Origin: Apibacter adventoris | GTDB lineage: Bacteria; Bacteroidota; Bacteroidia; Flavobacteriales; Weeksellaceae | Length of the DNA stretch: 64,000 nucleotides | Reading direction: 5' to 3' | Assembly: GCF_002964975.1 (NCBI RefSeq) | Contig: NZ_PSZM01000043.1 | Coordinates: 1-64,000, forward strand | Shown here: piece by piece, positions 54,332 through 64,000 of the stretch | Layout of the letters: every line of letters starts with the position of its first letter | Position numbering within the stretch: position 1 is the first letter of the stretch | Made by a program: the position numbers and the translations under genes | Notes under the pieces: generated by a model | What the model was told of the DNA's origin: nothing | Seen by the model: only the letters and a program-made list of their open reading frames with translations | Database searches by the model: none

Positions 54332-55216
54332 CTACATTTTATCGTAAACTCCAGATAAATAAAGAAAGAATAATCCTAAAGCTATTACCAACATGCCTAT
54401 GATAGCTGATATCCATTCTTTTTTAGTTTTCTTTTCTTTATTAATATATACACCGGCTATAATGGACACTATTATACAAGCTTGCCCTACAGGGTATGCT
54501 ACAGATAATCCTAATTTTATTTGAGAAATTAATATAGCTAAATTTCCTATTGCCCATACAACTCCTACTATACTGTTTTTTACTACAGTAAGATTAAAGG
54601 GATTATGCTTAAAAATACAAAATGAAATAATAATAACTCCCAATATTTGCCCGATAGATTGTGGGATAAGACTTGACCAACCATCAATATTAAAATATTT
54701 TAAAATACCCACATAAAAAGTAAATCCTAATGAGGAAAGCAAATTAAAAGAAATTCCTTTACCCCATTGTAATTTTTCTTTTACTATGCCTTCTTCAATC
54801 TCTTTATAGGAAGTGAAAAATATTCCCAAAATGATTAATACTAATGCGGTAAAACCAAAAATTTTTGAAGTCTTTGTAGTCCAATCTCCTAAAAAAATTC
54901 CCAATATAGAGGTACCTATAATTTGCGTTCCATTCGAAATGGGCATAGATTTAGAAACTCCTAAATATTTTAATCCTTTATATTGTCCAACTGAACCTAT
55001 AGCCCAGAATAAACCAGAAGACAAACCTATCCAAATAATATGAAAATTAATTTCTGGTTTTTTTATAGCAAATACAATTAAAGCAAATACTAAGCTACCC
55101 AAAGAAATACCCATAGATTGTTCTACGGCTTTACCTCCTATTATTGTGGAAATAACCGGTACCAAACCCCATGTGAGTATAGGAATACAGGCTATCAAAA
55201 AGTCTATAGAATTCAT
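54332..55216 (-). CDS. GRP/GlcU-type sugar transporter, 294 aa
   Basis: Ten predicted membrane helices of the drug/metabolite transporter superfamily. 'IACIPILTWGLVPVISTIIG', 'SGLFWAIGSVGQYKGLKYLG' and 'GLSVAYPVGQACIIVSIIAG' match the glucose uptake family of Gram-positive bacteria (GlcU). It probably imports glucose by proton symport in non-phosphorylated form. Third gene after two SDR dehydrogenases (25 bases downstream of the second), an arrangement like Bacillus glcU-gdh. Confidence 0.85.
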   Translation of the reverse strand: MNSIDFLIACIPILTWGLVPVISTIIGGKAVEQSMGISLGSLVFALIVFAIKKPEINFHIIWIGLSSGLFWAIGSVGQYKGLKYLGVSKSMPISNGTQIIGTSILGIFLGDWTTKTSKIFGFTALVLIILGIFFTSYKEIEEGIVKEKLQWGKGISFNLLSSLGFTFYVGILKYFNIDGWSSLIPQSIGQILGVIIISFCIFKHNPFNLTVVKNSIVGVVWAIGNLAILISQIKLGLSVAYPVGQACIIVSIIAGVYINKEKKTKKEWISAIIGMLVIALGLFFLYLSGVYDKM

Positions 55217-55241
55217 TCTCCTATATTACTTACAAAATAAT

Positions 55242-56021
55242 TTAAGCATCTTGGCCTAATATTGATAAAGCCCCATCTACAGTATATGTAGATCCTGTTA
55301 CATAAGAGCTTGCTTGAGAGGCTAAAAATAAAGCAACATTAGCAACTTCTTCCGGACTTCCAGCTCTTTTCATTGGGATAATATTTTCTTTTTTCTTTAA
55401 ATCTTCTGCCTCATCCATAACTTTTTTATTCATAGGTGTAAGAATCATCCCCGGAGCAATATTATTAACTGTCAATTCTTTAGGTGCTAATTCAATAGCT
55501 AAGGTACGTGCTAAATTTCTCATCCCTGCTTTTGCTGAATTATAATCTGCATTTCCCGGTTTACATATATATTCATGAATAGAAGTTACATTAATAATAC
55601 GAGATCCTTTATAAGAATTATTTTTCTTTTTAAGATTCAAGAATTCTTTAATACAATAAAAAGGTCCATATAAATCTGTTTTTATAGTTTTATCCCAAGT
55701 ATCTAAACTCATGTCTTCTATAGTAATATTCTGCCCATTAATTCCTGCATTGTTTACCAATATATCAATATCTCGAAAATCTTTTTCAACTAAATGAAAC
55801 AATTTTTGTATTTCTACTAAATCAGACACATCTACTTGATAAGCTTTAACCTTAATTTTTAAACTAGATAATTCTTCTTCTATTTTTTTTGCTCTTTCTT
55901 TTCCTGAATGATAGGTTATAACAACATTAGCTCCTTCTTGCGCAAATTTAGTAGCAATTGATTTACCTATCCCTGAACTGGAACCGGTTATTAAAGCGGT
56001 TTTATTACTTAATATTCCCAT
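55242..56021 (-). CDS. SDR-family oxidoreductase (glucose dehydrogenase-like), ~259 aa
   Basis: Classical short-chain dehydrogenase: 'TALITGSSSGIGKSIATKFA' cofactor loop, 'DILVNNAGING', catalytic Ser/Tyr/Lys in INVTSIHEYI and DYNSAKAG, and a C-terminal 'GSTYTVDGALSI'. The open frame extends 17 codons upstream, overlapping gdh, but MGILSNKTALITG at 56021 gives the normal start. About 35-40% similar in look to the gene upstream. Probably acts on a sugar such as glucose. Confidence 0.85.
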   Translation of the reverse strand: MGILSNKTALITGSSSGIGKSIATKFAQEGANVVITYHSGKERAKKIEEELSSLKIKVKAYQVDVSDLVEIQKLFHLVEKDFRDIDILVNNAGINGQNITIEDMSLDTWDKTIKTDLYGPFYCIKEFLNLKKKNNSYKGSRIINVTSIHEYICKPGNADYNSAKAGMRNLARTLAIELAPKELTVNNIAPGMILTPMNKKVMDEAEDLKKKENIIPMKRAGSPEEVANVALFLASQASSYVTGSTYTVDGALSILGQDA

Positions 56022-56046
56022 ATTATTTTTTTTATTATTTACATTT

Positions 56047-56847
<801 letters not shown>

Positions 56848-56870
56848 TTATTTTCACAATATTAATACGT

Positions 56871-56878
56871 CAAAGATA
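56871..56878 (-). promoter_or_regulatory. Predicted -7 box of the gdh operon
   Basis: Minus-strand TATCTTTG matches TAnnTTTG, ~36 bases before the gdh start. Confidence 0.4.
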
Positions 56879-57004
56879 TAAAAAATTATAATATTTTTTT
56901 TATAGAATAAAAAAATTCATATTTTTACACTATATTATTATACAATTACAAATTATTTTAGTTATTTTAACATTATTAATCAATTAATATTTAATCTCAA
57001 TTTT

Positions 57005-58060
57005 ATGGAAATATTTTTAATTGTAGGTACTTACACACAAGGAGATAGCGATGGTATTTACGTATATAAATTTGAATCTGAAACTGGCAATACTTCATTT
57101 ATAACTAATGTAAAAGTAAATAATCCTTCTTACTTAGTAGTCAATCATCATGGAGATCATATTTATTCTGTAAGTGAAAATGAGGATAATACAAATTCTA
57201 CAGTAAATGCATTTTCTTTTAATAAGAAAAATGGAAAAATTACTTTACAAAATTCACAACTGGTCTTTGGTGCTGCTCCCTGCTACATAAATATTGGAAA
57301 AAATGATCGGTATATAATTACGGCAAATTATATAGGCGGCAGTATCTCTGTATTTAAAACTAATAATGACGGAAGCTTACTCCCTATTTTACAACAGGTA
57401 GTTTTTTCTGGTAGTAGTTTACATGATACAAGACAAAATCAATCTCACTTACATTGTGTGGTTTTCTCACCAGATTATAAATATTTATATGCTACAGATT
57501 TAGGAAGTGATCGTATTTATAAATTTAATGTAAATTATAATGATGAAAATAATTTCCTATCCTTTGGTAAGCCTTCATATTTTGAAATTTCTCCAGGTTC
57601 AGGACCTCGTCATCTGGTATTTAACCCAAATAAAAAATTTGCATATCTTATAAATGAGTTAGCCGGAACAATAATTGTTTTTAAATATGAAAATGGCAAT
57701 TTGGAAGAAATACAAACCACTGTGTCTGATAGATATAAAGCAGAAGGAAGTGCAGATATTCATATCCATCCTAATGGTAAATTTCTTTATGCTTCCAACC
57801 GTTTAAAGAAAGATGGTATTTCAATTTTTAAAATCAATGAATCGGATGGTAAATTAACACGAATTGATTACGAAAGAACTAATATACATCCTCGAAATTT
57901 CATTATTTCTCCTAATGGAAAATTTTTACTTGTTGCTAATCTAGACAGTGATACCATACAAATTTTTCATATTAATCAGGAAACAGGTTTATTGAAAGAT
58001 ACACATCAAAATATTTTATTGGATATGCCTGTATGTCTAAAATTTATTTACCCAGGATGA
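57005..58060 (+). CDS. Lactonase family protein (7-bladed beta-propeller), 351 aa
   Basis: Seven-bladed propeller of the 6-phosphogluconolactonase/YkgB type: 'FLIVGTYTQGDSDGIYVYKF', 'HLHCVVFSPDYKYLYATDLG', 'GSGPRHLVFNPNKKFAYLIN', 'SADIHIHPNGKFLYASNR', 'HPRNFIISPNGKFLLVANLD'. It lacks a signal peptide, unlike many relatives, so it is probably cytoplasmic. Divergent from gdh, whose product gluconolactone is a natural substrate. Specific substrate is inferred. Confidence 0.88.
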   Translation: MEIFLIVGTYTQGDSDGIYVYKFESETGNTSFITNVKVNNPSYLVVNHHGDHIYSVSENEDNTNSTVNAFSFNKKNGKITLQNSQLVFGAAPCYINIGKNDRYIITANYIGGSISVFKTNNDGSLLPILQQVVFSGSSLHDTRQNQSHLHCVVFSPDYKYLYATDLGSDRIYKFNVNYNDENNFLSFGKPSYFEISPGSGPRHLVFNPNKKFAYLINELAGTIIVFKYENGNLEEIQTTVSDRYKAEGSADIHIHPNGKFLYASNRLKKDGISIFKINESDGKLTRIDYERTNIHPRNFIISPNGKFLLVANLDSDTIQIFHINQETGLLKDTHQNILLDMPVCLKFIYPG

Positions 58061-58132
58061 AATTATGATTAATATTAGGTAAAATTTGTTAAAAAATTAG
58101 ACAATAATACATGTTGTCTACCAATAAATGAG

Positions 58133-58140
58133 TAATTTTG
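58133..58140 (+). promoter_or_regulatory. Predicted -7 box of eno
   Basis: TAATTTTG, 35 bases before the eno ATG. A GTTG lies only 16 bases upstream of it, shorter than the usual spacing. Confidence 0.4.
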
Positions 58141-58154
58141 CATAGATTTTTTAA

Positions 58155-59468
<1,314 letters not shown>

Positions 59469-59487
59469 GAATAAAATTTCTTTAAAT

Positions 59488-59526
59488 AAAAAAAGAGAGA
59501 GTTAAAATACTCTCTCTTTTTTTATA
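59488..59526 (+). terminator. Terminator after eno
   Basis: GAGAGAGT (59495-59502) pairs with ACTCTCTC (59509-59516), followed by a T-run and preceded by an A-run. Confidence 0.88.
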
Positions 59527-59818
59527 GGAGTATTTTAAACACTTAATGTTTATATTCCTCTCCATTCAACATGATAAAAATCACACTAAAAAGTTTGTTT
59601 TTTCAATATACAATAGGAATAATTTTACATTTTATATACAAAAAATAATAAGTTAAATTTCTATTTATTCCTTAGTTTTATTTTTTCAACAACAATATAA
59701 ATATATAACTTATGTTATATCAATAATTTATACGACATATTTTAATAGATTATTTTTTTTACTATTTTTTTTATTAATAATTTATAATTCCTATATTTCA
59801 CAAAAATAAAAATAACGT
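59527..59818. other. AT-rich region between eno and gltA
   Basis: About 290 bases with homopolymer runs. No gene or convincing promoter box is seen; it presumably contains the gltA promoter. Confidence 0.5.
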
Positions 59819-61105
59819 ATGTCAGACACAGTAAAACTAATATATGAGGGTAAAGAATATGAATATCCTGTAATTGAAAGCACAATTGGCGATAAGGGAA
59901 TAGATATATCAAAATTAAGACAGGAAACAGGGTTAATTACTTTAGATATCGGATTAAAAAATACTGGGGCTACTAAAAGTAAAATTACTTATCTGGATGG
60001 GAATTTGGGACAATTATATTATAGAGGTTACCCCATTGAACAAATTGCTGAAAAATCTACTTTTACTGAAGTAATGTATTTACTGTTAAAAAGTGAGTTA
60101 CCAACGGAAGAGCAATTAAATAAATTTGAAAATGATATAAAAAAAAATAGTCTGGTTAGTGAAGAAATGAAATACATTCTTAAAGGATTTCCACGATCAG
60201 CACACCCCATGGGGGTTTTATCAACACTAACAAGTGCATTAACAGCTTTTAATCCTCATGCTGTAAATGTTAAGTCTGAAATTGATCTTTATAATGCATC
60301 TACTCTATTACTTGGTAAATTTCCGGTTCTTTGTGCTTGGACTTATAGACTGAAATTAGGTTTACCCCTAAACTATTCTGACAATAGTTTAGATTATCCT
60401 CATAATTTTTATCAAATGATGTTTAAAATTCCTACTGATAAATTTGAAACTGATGAAGTGATAGTAGATGCGATTAATAAATTATTAATTTTACATGCAG
60501 ACCATGAACAAAATTGTTCTGCTTCCACTGTTAGGATGGTAGGATCTGCACATACAGGCTTATTTGCTTCAATTTCTGCCGGTGTTTCTGCTTTATGGGG
60601 TCCATTACATGGTGGAGCTAATCAAGCTGTGATTGAAATGCTTGAGATGATTAAAGATGATGGTGGGGATCTTCAAAAATGGGTAGATAAAGCTAAATCT
60701 AAAGATGATAGTTTCAGACTTATGGGCTTTGGACATAGAATTTATAGGAATTTTGATCCTCGAGCAAAAGTAATTAAAAAAGTTGCCGACAATGTTTTTG
60801 AAAAATTGGGTATTCATGATGAAACTTTAGAAATTGCTAAAAAACTTGAGAATGTAGCACTAAATGACCCCTATTTTGTTGAAAAAAAATTATATCCAAA
60901 TGTAGATTTTTACTCCGGAATTATATATCGTGCCCTTGGAATTCCTACGGAAATGTTTACTGTAATGTTTGCTTTAGGACGATTACCTGGCTGGATTTCT
61001 CAATGGAAAGAAATGAGACTTAACGGAGAACCTATAAATAGACCCAGACAAATATATGTGGGTAATCATAAAAGAGATTACATATCTATTAGTGAAAGAA
61101 AATAA
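59819..61105 (+). CDS. gltA: Citrate synthase, 428 aa
   Basis: Condenses oxaloacetate and acetyl-CoA to citrate. Type II (Gram-negative) form with an N-terminal beta domain ('VKLIYEGKEYEYPVIESTIG', 'TYLDGNLGQLYYRGYPIEQI'). Active-site segments are 'LHADHEQNCSASTVRMVGS', 'ALWGPLHGGANQAVIEML' and 'GFGHRIYRNFDPRAKV', and the catalytic Asp is in 'NVDFYSGIIYRALGIP'. Length standard. Start MSDTVKL is typical. Confidence 0.97.
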   Translation: MSDTVKLIYEGKEYEYPVIESTIGDKGIDISKLRQETGLITLDIGLKNTGATKSKITYLDGNLGQLYYRGYPIEQIAEKSTFTEVMYLLLKSELPTEEQLNKFENDIKKNSLVSEEMKYILKGFPRSAHPMGVLSTLTSALTAFNPHAVNVKSEIDLYNASTLLLGKFPVLCAWTYRLKLGLPLNYSDNSLDYPHNFYQMMFKIPTDKFETDEVIVDAINKLLILHADHEQNCSASTVRMVGSAHTGLFASISAGVSALWGPLHGGANQAVIEMLEMIKDDGGDLQKWVDKAKSKDDSFRLMGFGHRIYRNFDPRAKVIKKVADNVFEKLGIHDETLEIAKKLENVALNDPYFVEKKLYPNVDFYSGIIYRALGIPTEMFTVMFALGRLPGWISQWKEMRLNGEPINRPRQIYVGNHKRDYISISERK

Positions 61106-61143
61106 ATAAACTCTTATTTTTAATTAAAATAATATTATTAAAA

Positions 61144-62415
61144 ATGACTGAGAATTTTTTACATTATATTTGGCTGTATAAGAAGTTTAATTTATTTAAT
61201 TTACATGCTTCTTCCGGGCAAAAAATAGAAATTATTAAATCTGGAATACTCAATAAAAATTCTGGTCCGGATTTTACGATGTCTAAAATATTAATAGATG
61301 GAATTGAATGGAATGGTAACATTGAAATTCACACAAAATCTTCCGATTGGTTAAAACATAATCATGAAAATAATGATTCTTATAAAAATATTATTTTACA
61401 TGTTGTTTATATACATGATAAAGAAATTCCCTCTTTAATTAAAAATAATATTCCAACTCTTGAGTTGCAGTCTTATATTCCGGATCAGCTAATTAAAAAC
61501 CATAGTTTTTTATTTTTTGACCCATTTTATTTTATTCCTTGCGAAAAATTAATAGATAAATATCTTCTAACTCCTAATTTTTCAATTTCTGAACATTTAT
61601 ATATCAATAAATTACAAGAAAAATTAGAAAAGATAAAACAATTATGTCATTTACTAAATAATAATTGGGAAGCTGTTTTAGCTACTACTTTGGCTTATTC
61701 TTTTGGATTAAAAATTAATGCCGAAGCATTTGAACAATTATTTCTTTCAATTGATTATAAAATTATACAAAAATTATCTTATAAGCCTATTTTATTAGAA
61801 GCTTTATTTTATGGCTTAACTAATAATTCTTTTAAACATAAAGACGATTCTTATTCTCTTTTACTAAAAGAAGAATTTAACTATCTTAAATCAAAATTTT
61901 TACTAACTAAACAAAATATAGAATTAAAATATTTTAGATTAAGACCTTCTAATTTTCCTACCATTCGCCTTTCTCAATTTGCTCATCTATTATCTTTATA
62001 CCCTAATCTATTTTCTCATGTGGTAGAAAGTAAGAGCATTGATCAATATTTTAATTTACTTGATAAAGTATATGCATCTGAATATTGGAATAACCATTAT
62101 GTATTTGGAAAAGAATCGAAGTTAAATATAATAAAAAAACTATCGAAATCTCAAAAGGAATTAATTGTTTTGAATTCTTTTATTCCTATAAAATTCACTT
62201 ATTCATTAAGTATTGGTAAATCTATGATAGAAGAAATTATAGATATAACAAATAAAATACCTGCAGAAAATAATTCTGTAATCAATAAATTTAAAAAACT
62301 GGGATTTCCTATAATTTCTGCTTTAGATAGTCAAGCATTTTTAGATTTGTATAAAAATAAATGTAGTAATAAACAGTGTTTAACCTGTTTAATAGGACAT
62401 CAGATACTAAAATAA
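61144..62415 (+). CDS. DUF2851 family protein, 423 aa
   Basis: Bacteroidota-specific family of unknown function. 'MTENFLHYIWLYKKFNLFNL', 'NSGPDFTMSKILIDGIEWNG' with the conserved 'GNIEIHTKSSDWLKHNH', and 'FRLRPSNFPTIRLSQFAHLL' are family hallmarks. A Cys pattern at the end (CSNKQCLTCLIGHQ) could bind metal. The central part suggests a nuclease-like alpha/beta core, but I do not assign activity. Stand-alone, 38 bases after gltA. Confidence 0.88.
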   Translation: MTENFLHYIWLYKKFNLFNLHASSGQKIEIIKSGILNKNSGPDFTMSKILIDGIEWNGNIEIHTKSSDWLKHNHENNDSYKNIILHVVYIHDKEIPSLIKNNIPTLELQSYIPDQLIKNHSFLFFDPFYFIPCEKLIDKYLLTPNFSISEHLYINKLQEKLEKIKQLCHLLNNNWEAVLATTLAYSFGLKINAEAFEQLFLSIDYKIIQKLSYKPILLEALFYGLTNNSFKHKDDSYSLLLKEEFNYLKSKFLLTKQNIELKYFRLRPSNFPTIRLSQFAHLLSLYPNLFSHVVESKSIDQYFNLLDKVYASEYWNNHYVFGKESKLNIIKKLSKSQKELIVLNSFIPIKFTYSLSIGKSMIEEIIDITNKIPAENNSVINKFKKLGFPIISALDSQAFLDLYKNKCSNKQCLTCLIGHQILK

Positions 62416-62732
62416 ATAATGGCATAGAATATTACACCAAGTTAAACTTTTTGAGTTAAAACTGATTCACCCATTTTTTATTTGGACAATTTATCACATT
62501 GTTTATAATTTGTTGATAAATTAATTTTCACAACATTAGATAAATCAACTATTATTTGTAAATTTAAAAGATTTGAGCATATATTCTACTGTTCATTTTT
62601 TTGATTGTAATCTCTATATTCCCAATTGTATAGAGAATATTAGGTCTTTGAAATATAAGCTATTTGTCAATCTTTTTGGATGTTGCTACATCAGAAAAGA
62701 TAATTTAAAATTTCATAAAAAATTTAAATAAT
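62416..62732. other. Intergenic AT-rich region
   Basis: About 315 bases, no supported gene. It should contain the promoter of the small gene that follows, though no clean box is seen. Confidence 0.5.
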
Positions 62733-62867
62733 ATGAAAAAAAATAATTACCATCAAGCTCCTTCAGGATACAAATACATTTTTAGAAGATGCATCACCAA
62801 AAATGGTGAAAAAATTTGTATGCCTAAAGGCAAAGCTTTTAAGATTTTAGTCAAAATAGAAGACTAA
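62733..62867 (+). CDS. Small conserved-looking ORF, 44 aa
   Basis: Short frame starting MKKNNYHQAPSGYKYIFR and containing 'TKNGEKICMPKGKAFKI'. The residues are balanced, with Gly, Pro and Cys unlike random AT-rich translation, and a typical terminator follows 24 bases after the stop. No signal or membrane segment; net positive. Function unknown, possibly a small nucleic-acid-associated protein. Confidence 0.6.
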   Translation: MKKNNYHQAPSGYKYIFRRCITKNGEKICMPKGKAFKILVKIED

Positions 62868-62887
62868 AATTAAGTTTTCTATAAACA

Positions 62888-62922
62888 AAGAGGTATTATT
62901 AATTGGGATAATACCTTTTTTA
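62888..62922 (+). terminator. Terminator after the 44-aa ORF
   Basis: AGGTATTAT (62891-62899) pairs with ATAATACCT (62908-62916), then a T-run. Confidence 0.82.
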
Positions 62923-63000
62923 TTGTTAAGCAAAATTATGAACTTATGTGATATAGGCATGCTAAAAAATGTTAAAAAAATGTTAAATTTTTATATATTA

Positions 63001-63183
63001 TTAATCTTCTTTAATTAAAATTGGGAACTCTTCTAGCATAAGAATTTTGGCATCAACAAATACATTTATTTCAATTAATAAATCATAAAACCAATTTCTA
63101 CCTATTAATTCATCTGTTTCTAAATTGAAATATGCAGGAATCTTTCTGTAGTACGCATTTTTAAAGTTTTCTGGTTTTTTCAT
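63001..63183 (-). CDS. Small hypothetical protein, 60 aa
   Basis: MKKPENFKNAYYRKIPAYFN, then 'LIGRNWFYDLLIEINVFVDA'. Aromatic- and charge-rich with credible composition. The frame extends 13 codons upstream (to 63222), but the Met at 63183 gives a cleaner start. No family recognised with confidence; such proteins occur in accessory regions of flavobacteria. Confidence 0.6.
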   Translation of the reverse strand: MKKPENFKNAYYRKIPAYFNLETDELIGRNWFYDLLIEINVFVDAKILMLEEFPILIKED

Positions 63184-63261
63184 AACAATTACAATTTTAA
63201 TCAATGTTACATAATTTTGCAATTATTTAACGATAACTACTCTAAATTTATTATATACTTT

Positions 63262-63381
63262 TTATTTTTTAGGCTTTTTAAAATCCATAATCTTTAACAT
63301 AGATTTGTCAAAATCTGTTTGTGGATAATCATATTTATGTCTTGTAACAGGTTTATCATTGAATTTAGTATTTATCCACAT
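63262..63381 (-). CDS. Possible 39-aa ORF
   Basis: Reads MWINTKFNDKPVTRHKYDYP, then QTDFDKSMLKIMDFKKPKK and a stop. Composition is more protein-like than the surroundings, but it is short and could be the tail of a broken gene. No family recognised. Confidence 0.3.
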   Translation of the reverse strand: MWINTKFNDKPVTRHKYDYPQTDFDKSMLKIMDFKKPKK

Positions 63382-63738
63382 CTATTTTAGCTCTGGAAAA
63401 TAGTCTTTTTCCTAAACATAACAATTTGAATATTATAAAATTATTATATTACAATATACGAAATATTTGTCTTAAAATTAGGAAATTTATTAAAGAAATC
63501 CTTGATAGAATTCTTAACTCTAATACAAATAAAGGTAAAGTCTTAGTTGTGGAACTTTATGTATTAAAACAAGATTATATCAAAATAGCTCCTGGATTAT
63601 CACAAGATTCTAATATTCCAATTCCCATAATATTAACTATCATCAATAAAAGATTTGATGGAATTGGATTAAATTAATTGGTCGAAAGGTCAGATTTTTT
63701 ATTAGATGTAACATTATACAGTATTGCCTTAAAATAAT

Positions 63739-64000
63739 TTATTTTATATCAATTATACCTAGAACTTCTTTTTTGTAAAAAGGTCCACCAGGATATTTTG
63801 CCATATAATCTAAATTTAACCAAATTTTACCGTCCAAATCTGTATGATAGAACAATCTTTTTCCTTTACTTTCATTAGGAAAAAGTTTACCTTTAATTAA
63901 ATAGTTTATTGTTTCTAAATCACTTTCATCTCCAATATATATTTCAGGATATATGTGTCCTGTAGTATAAATTAAACGTGGAGTTCCTCCTATAATTTTA
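63739..64000 (-). CDS. Partial uncharacterised protein, C-terminal ~86 aa
   Basis: A frame open to the right edge, ending at 63739. Visible segments: 'GGTPRLIYTTGHIYPEIYIG', 'LIKGKLFPNESKGKRLFYHT', 'DGKIWLNLDYMAKYPGGPFY'. Soluble and mixed alpha/beta in look. The N-terminus is outside the window, so I cannot name the family. Confidence 0.6.
   Translation of the reverse strand, partial: KIIGGTPRLIYTTGHIYPEIYIGDESDLETINYLIKGKLFPNESKGKRLFYHTDLDGKIWLNLDYMAKYPGGPFYKKEVLGIIDIK

Noticed and set aside
63426-63677. 83-codon plus-strand frame starting at TTG
   Set aside because: Needs a TTG start, has low-complexity Ile/Lys/Asn composition and no recognisable motif; possible remnant but not supported as a gene.

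Overview
This window looks like a chromosome segment from a low-G+C member of the Flavobacteriia (Bacteroidota). The evidence is the AT-rich sequence, several promoters matching the Bacteroidota pattern TTTG-N19-TAnnTTTG, and genes typical of that group (DUF5686, DUF6702, DUF2851, WbqC, HXXEE, a bS16 with a long charged tail, Het-C/VgrG secretion genes). A Weeksellaceae-type organism such as an Apibacter-like symbiont would fit, but the genus is a guess. Most of the window is ordinary housekeeping sequence. Accessory material sits at the left edge, around 37-42 kb, at 48-52 kb and at the right edge.

Left edge (1-7161, all minus strand): a compact type VI secretion cargo module. It runs vgrG, then a large effector candidate with a VgrG-tail-like N-terminus and a Het-C domain, then at least four tandem paralogous lipoproteins that are natural candidates for immunity proteins. 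The lipoprotein genes overlap by the same 11 bases at each junction and the array runs off the window. vgrG and the effector are visibly richer in G+C than the rest.

7.2-22 kb: WbqC-like protein, secreted subtilisin-like protease, SRPBCC protein, NUDIX hydrolase, outer-membrane DUF5686 protein, ClpP, HIT protein, GreA, a degenerate Rieske-fold lipoprotein, a Na+/H+ antiporter, ThiL, RpsP-RimM, AccA and an HD hydrolase.

22-34 kb: purine synthesis (purL-purC-purF, preceded by a long leader hairpin, and separately purB), a TonB-C-like secreted protein followed by its decayed duplicate, and the pyridoxal phosphate synthase pair pdxS-pdxT with a strong hairpin between the two genes.

34-48 kb: a LOG-family protein, an envelope gene cluster (DUF6702, lipocalin, OmpA), tRNA-Leu(GAG), an HxlR regulator divergent from a quinone-oxidoreductase-like enzyme, tRNA-Lys(CTT), a Crp/Fnr regulator with two HXXEE membrane proteins behind a well-placed palindrome, a tandem pair of identical tRNA-Lys(TTT), shikimate kinase, an HSP15-like protein, an FKBP-like lipoprotein, a small porin, an acyltransferase, and a PadR-PspC pair trailed by a possible 21-residue membrane peptide.

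48-64 kb: an amino-sugar/glycosyltransferase operon, divergent NAD-salvage genes pncA and pncB, a Bacillus-like glucose-oxidation group (glcU, two SDR dehydrogenases, and a divergent lactonase), enolase, citrate synthase and DUF2851. The last 1.5 kb holds only small uncharacterised ORFs and one partial gene.
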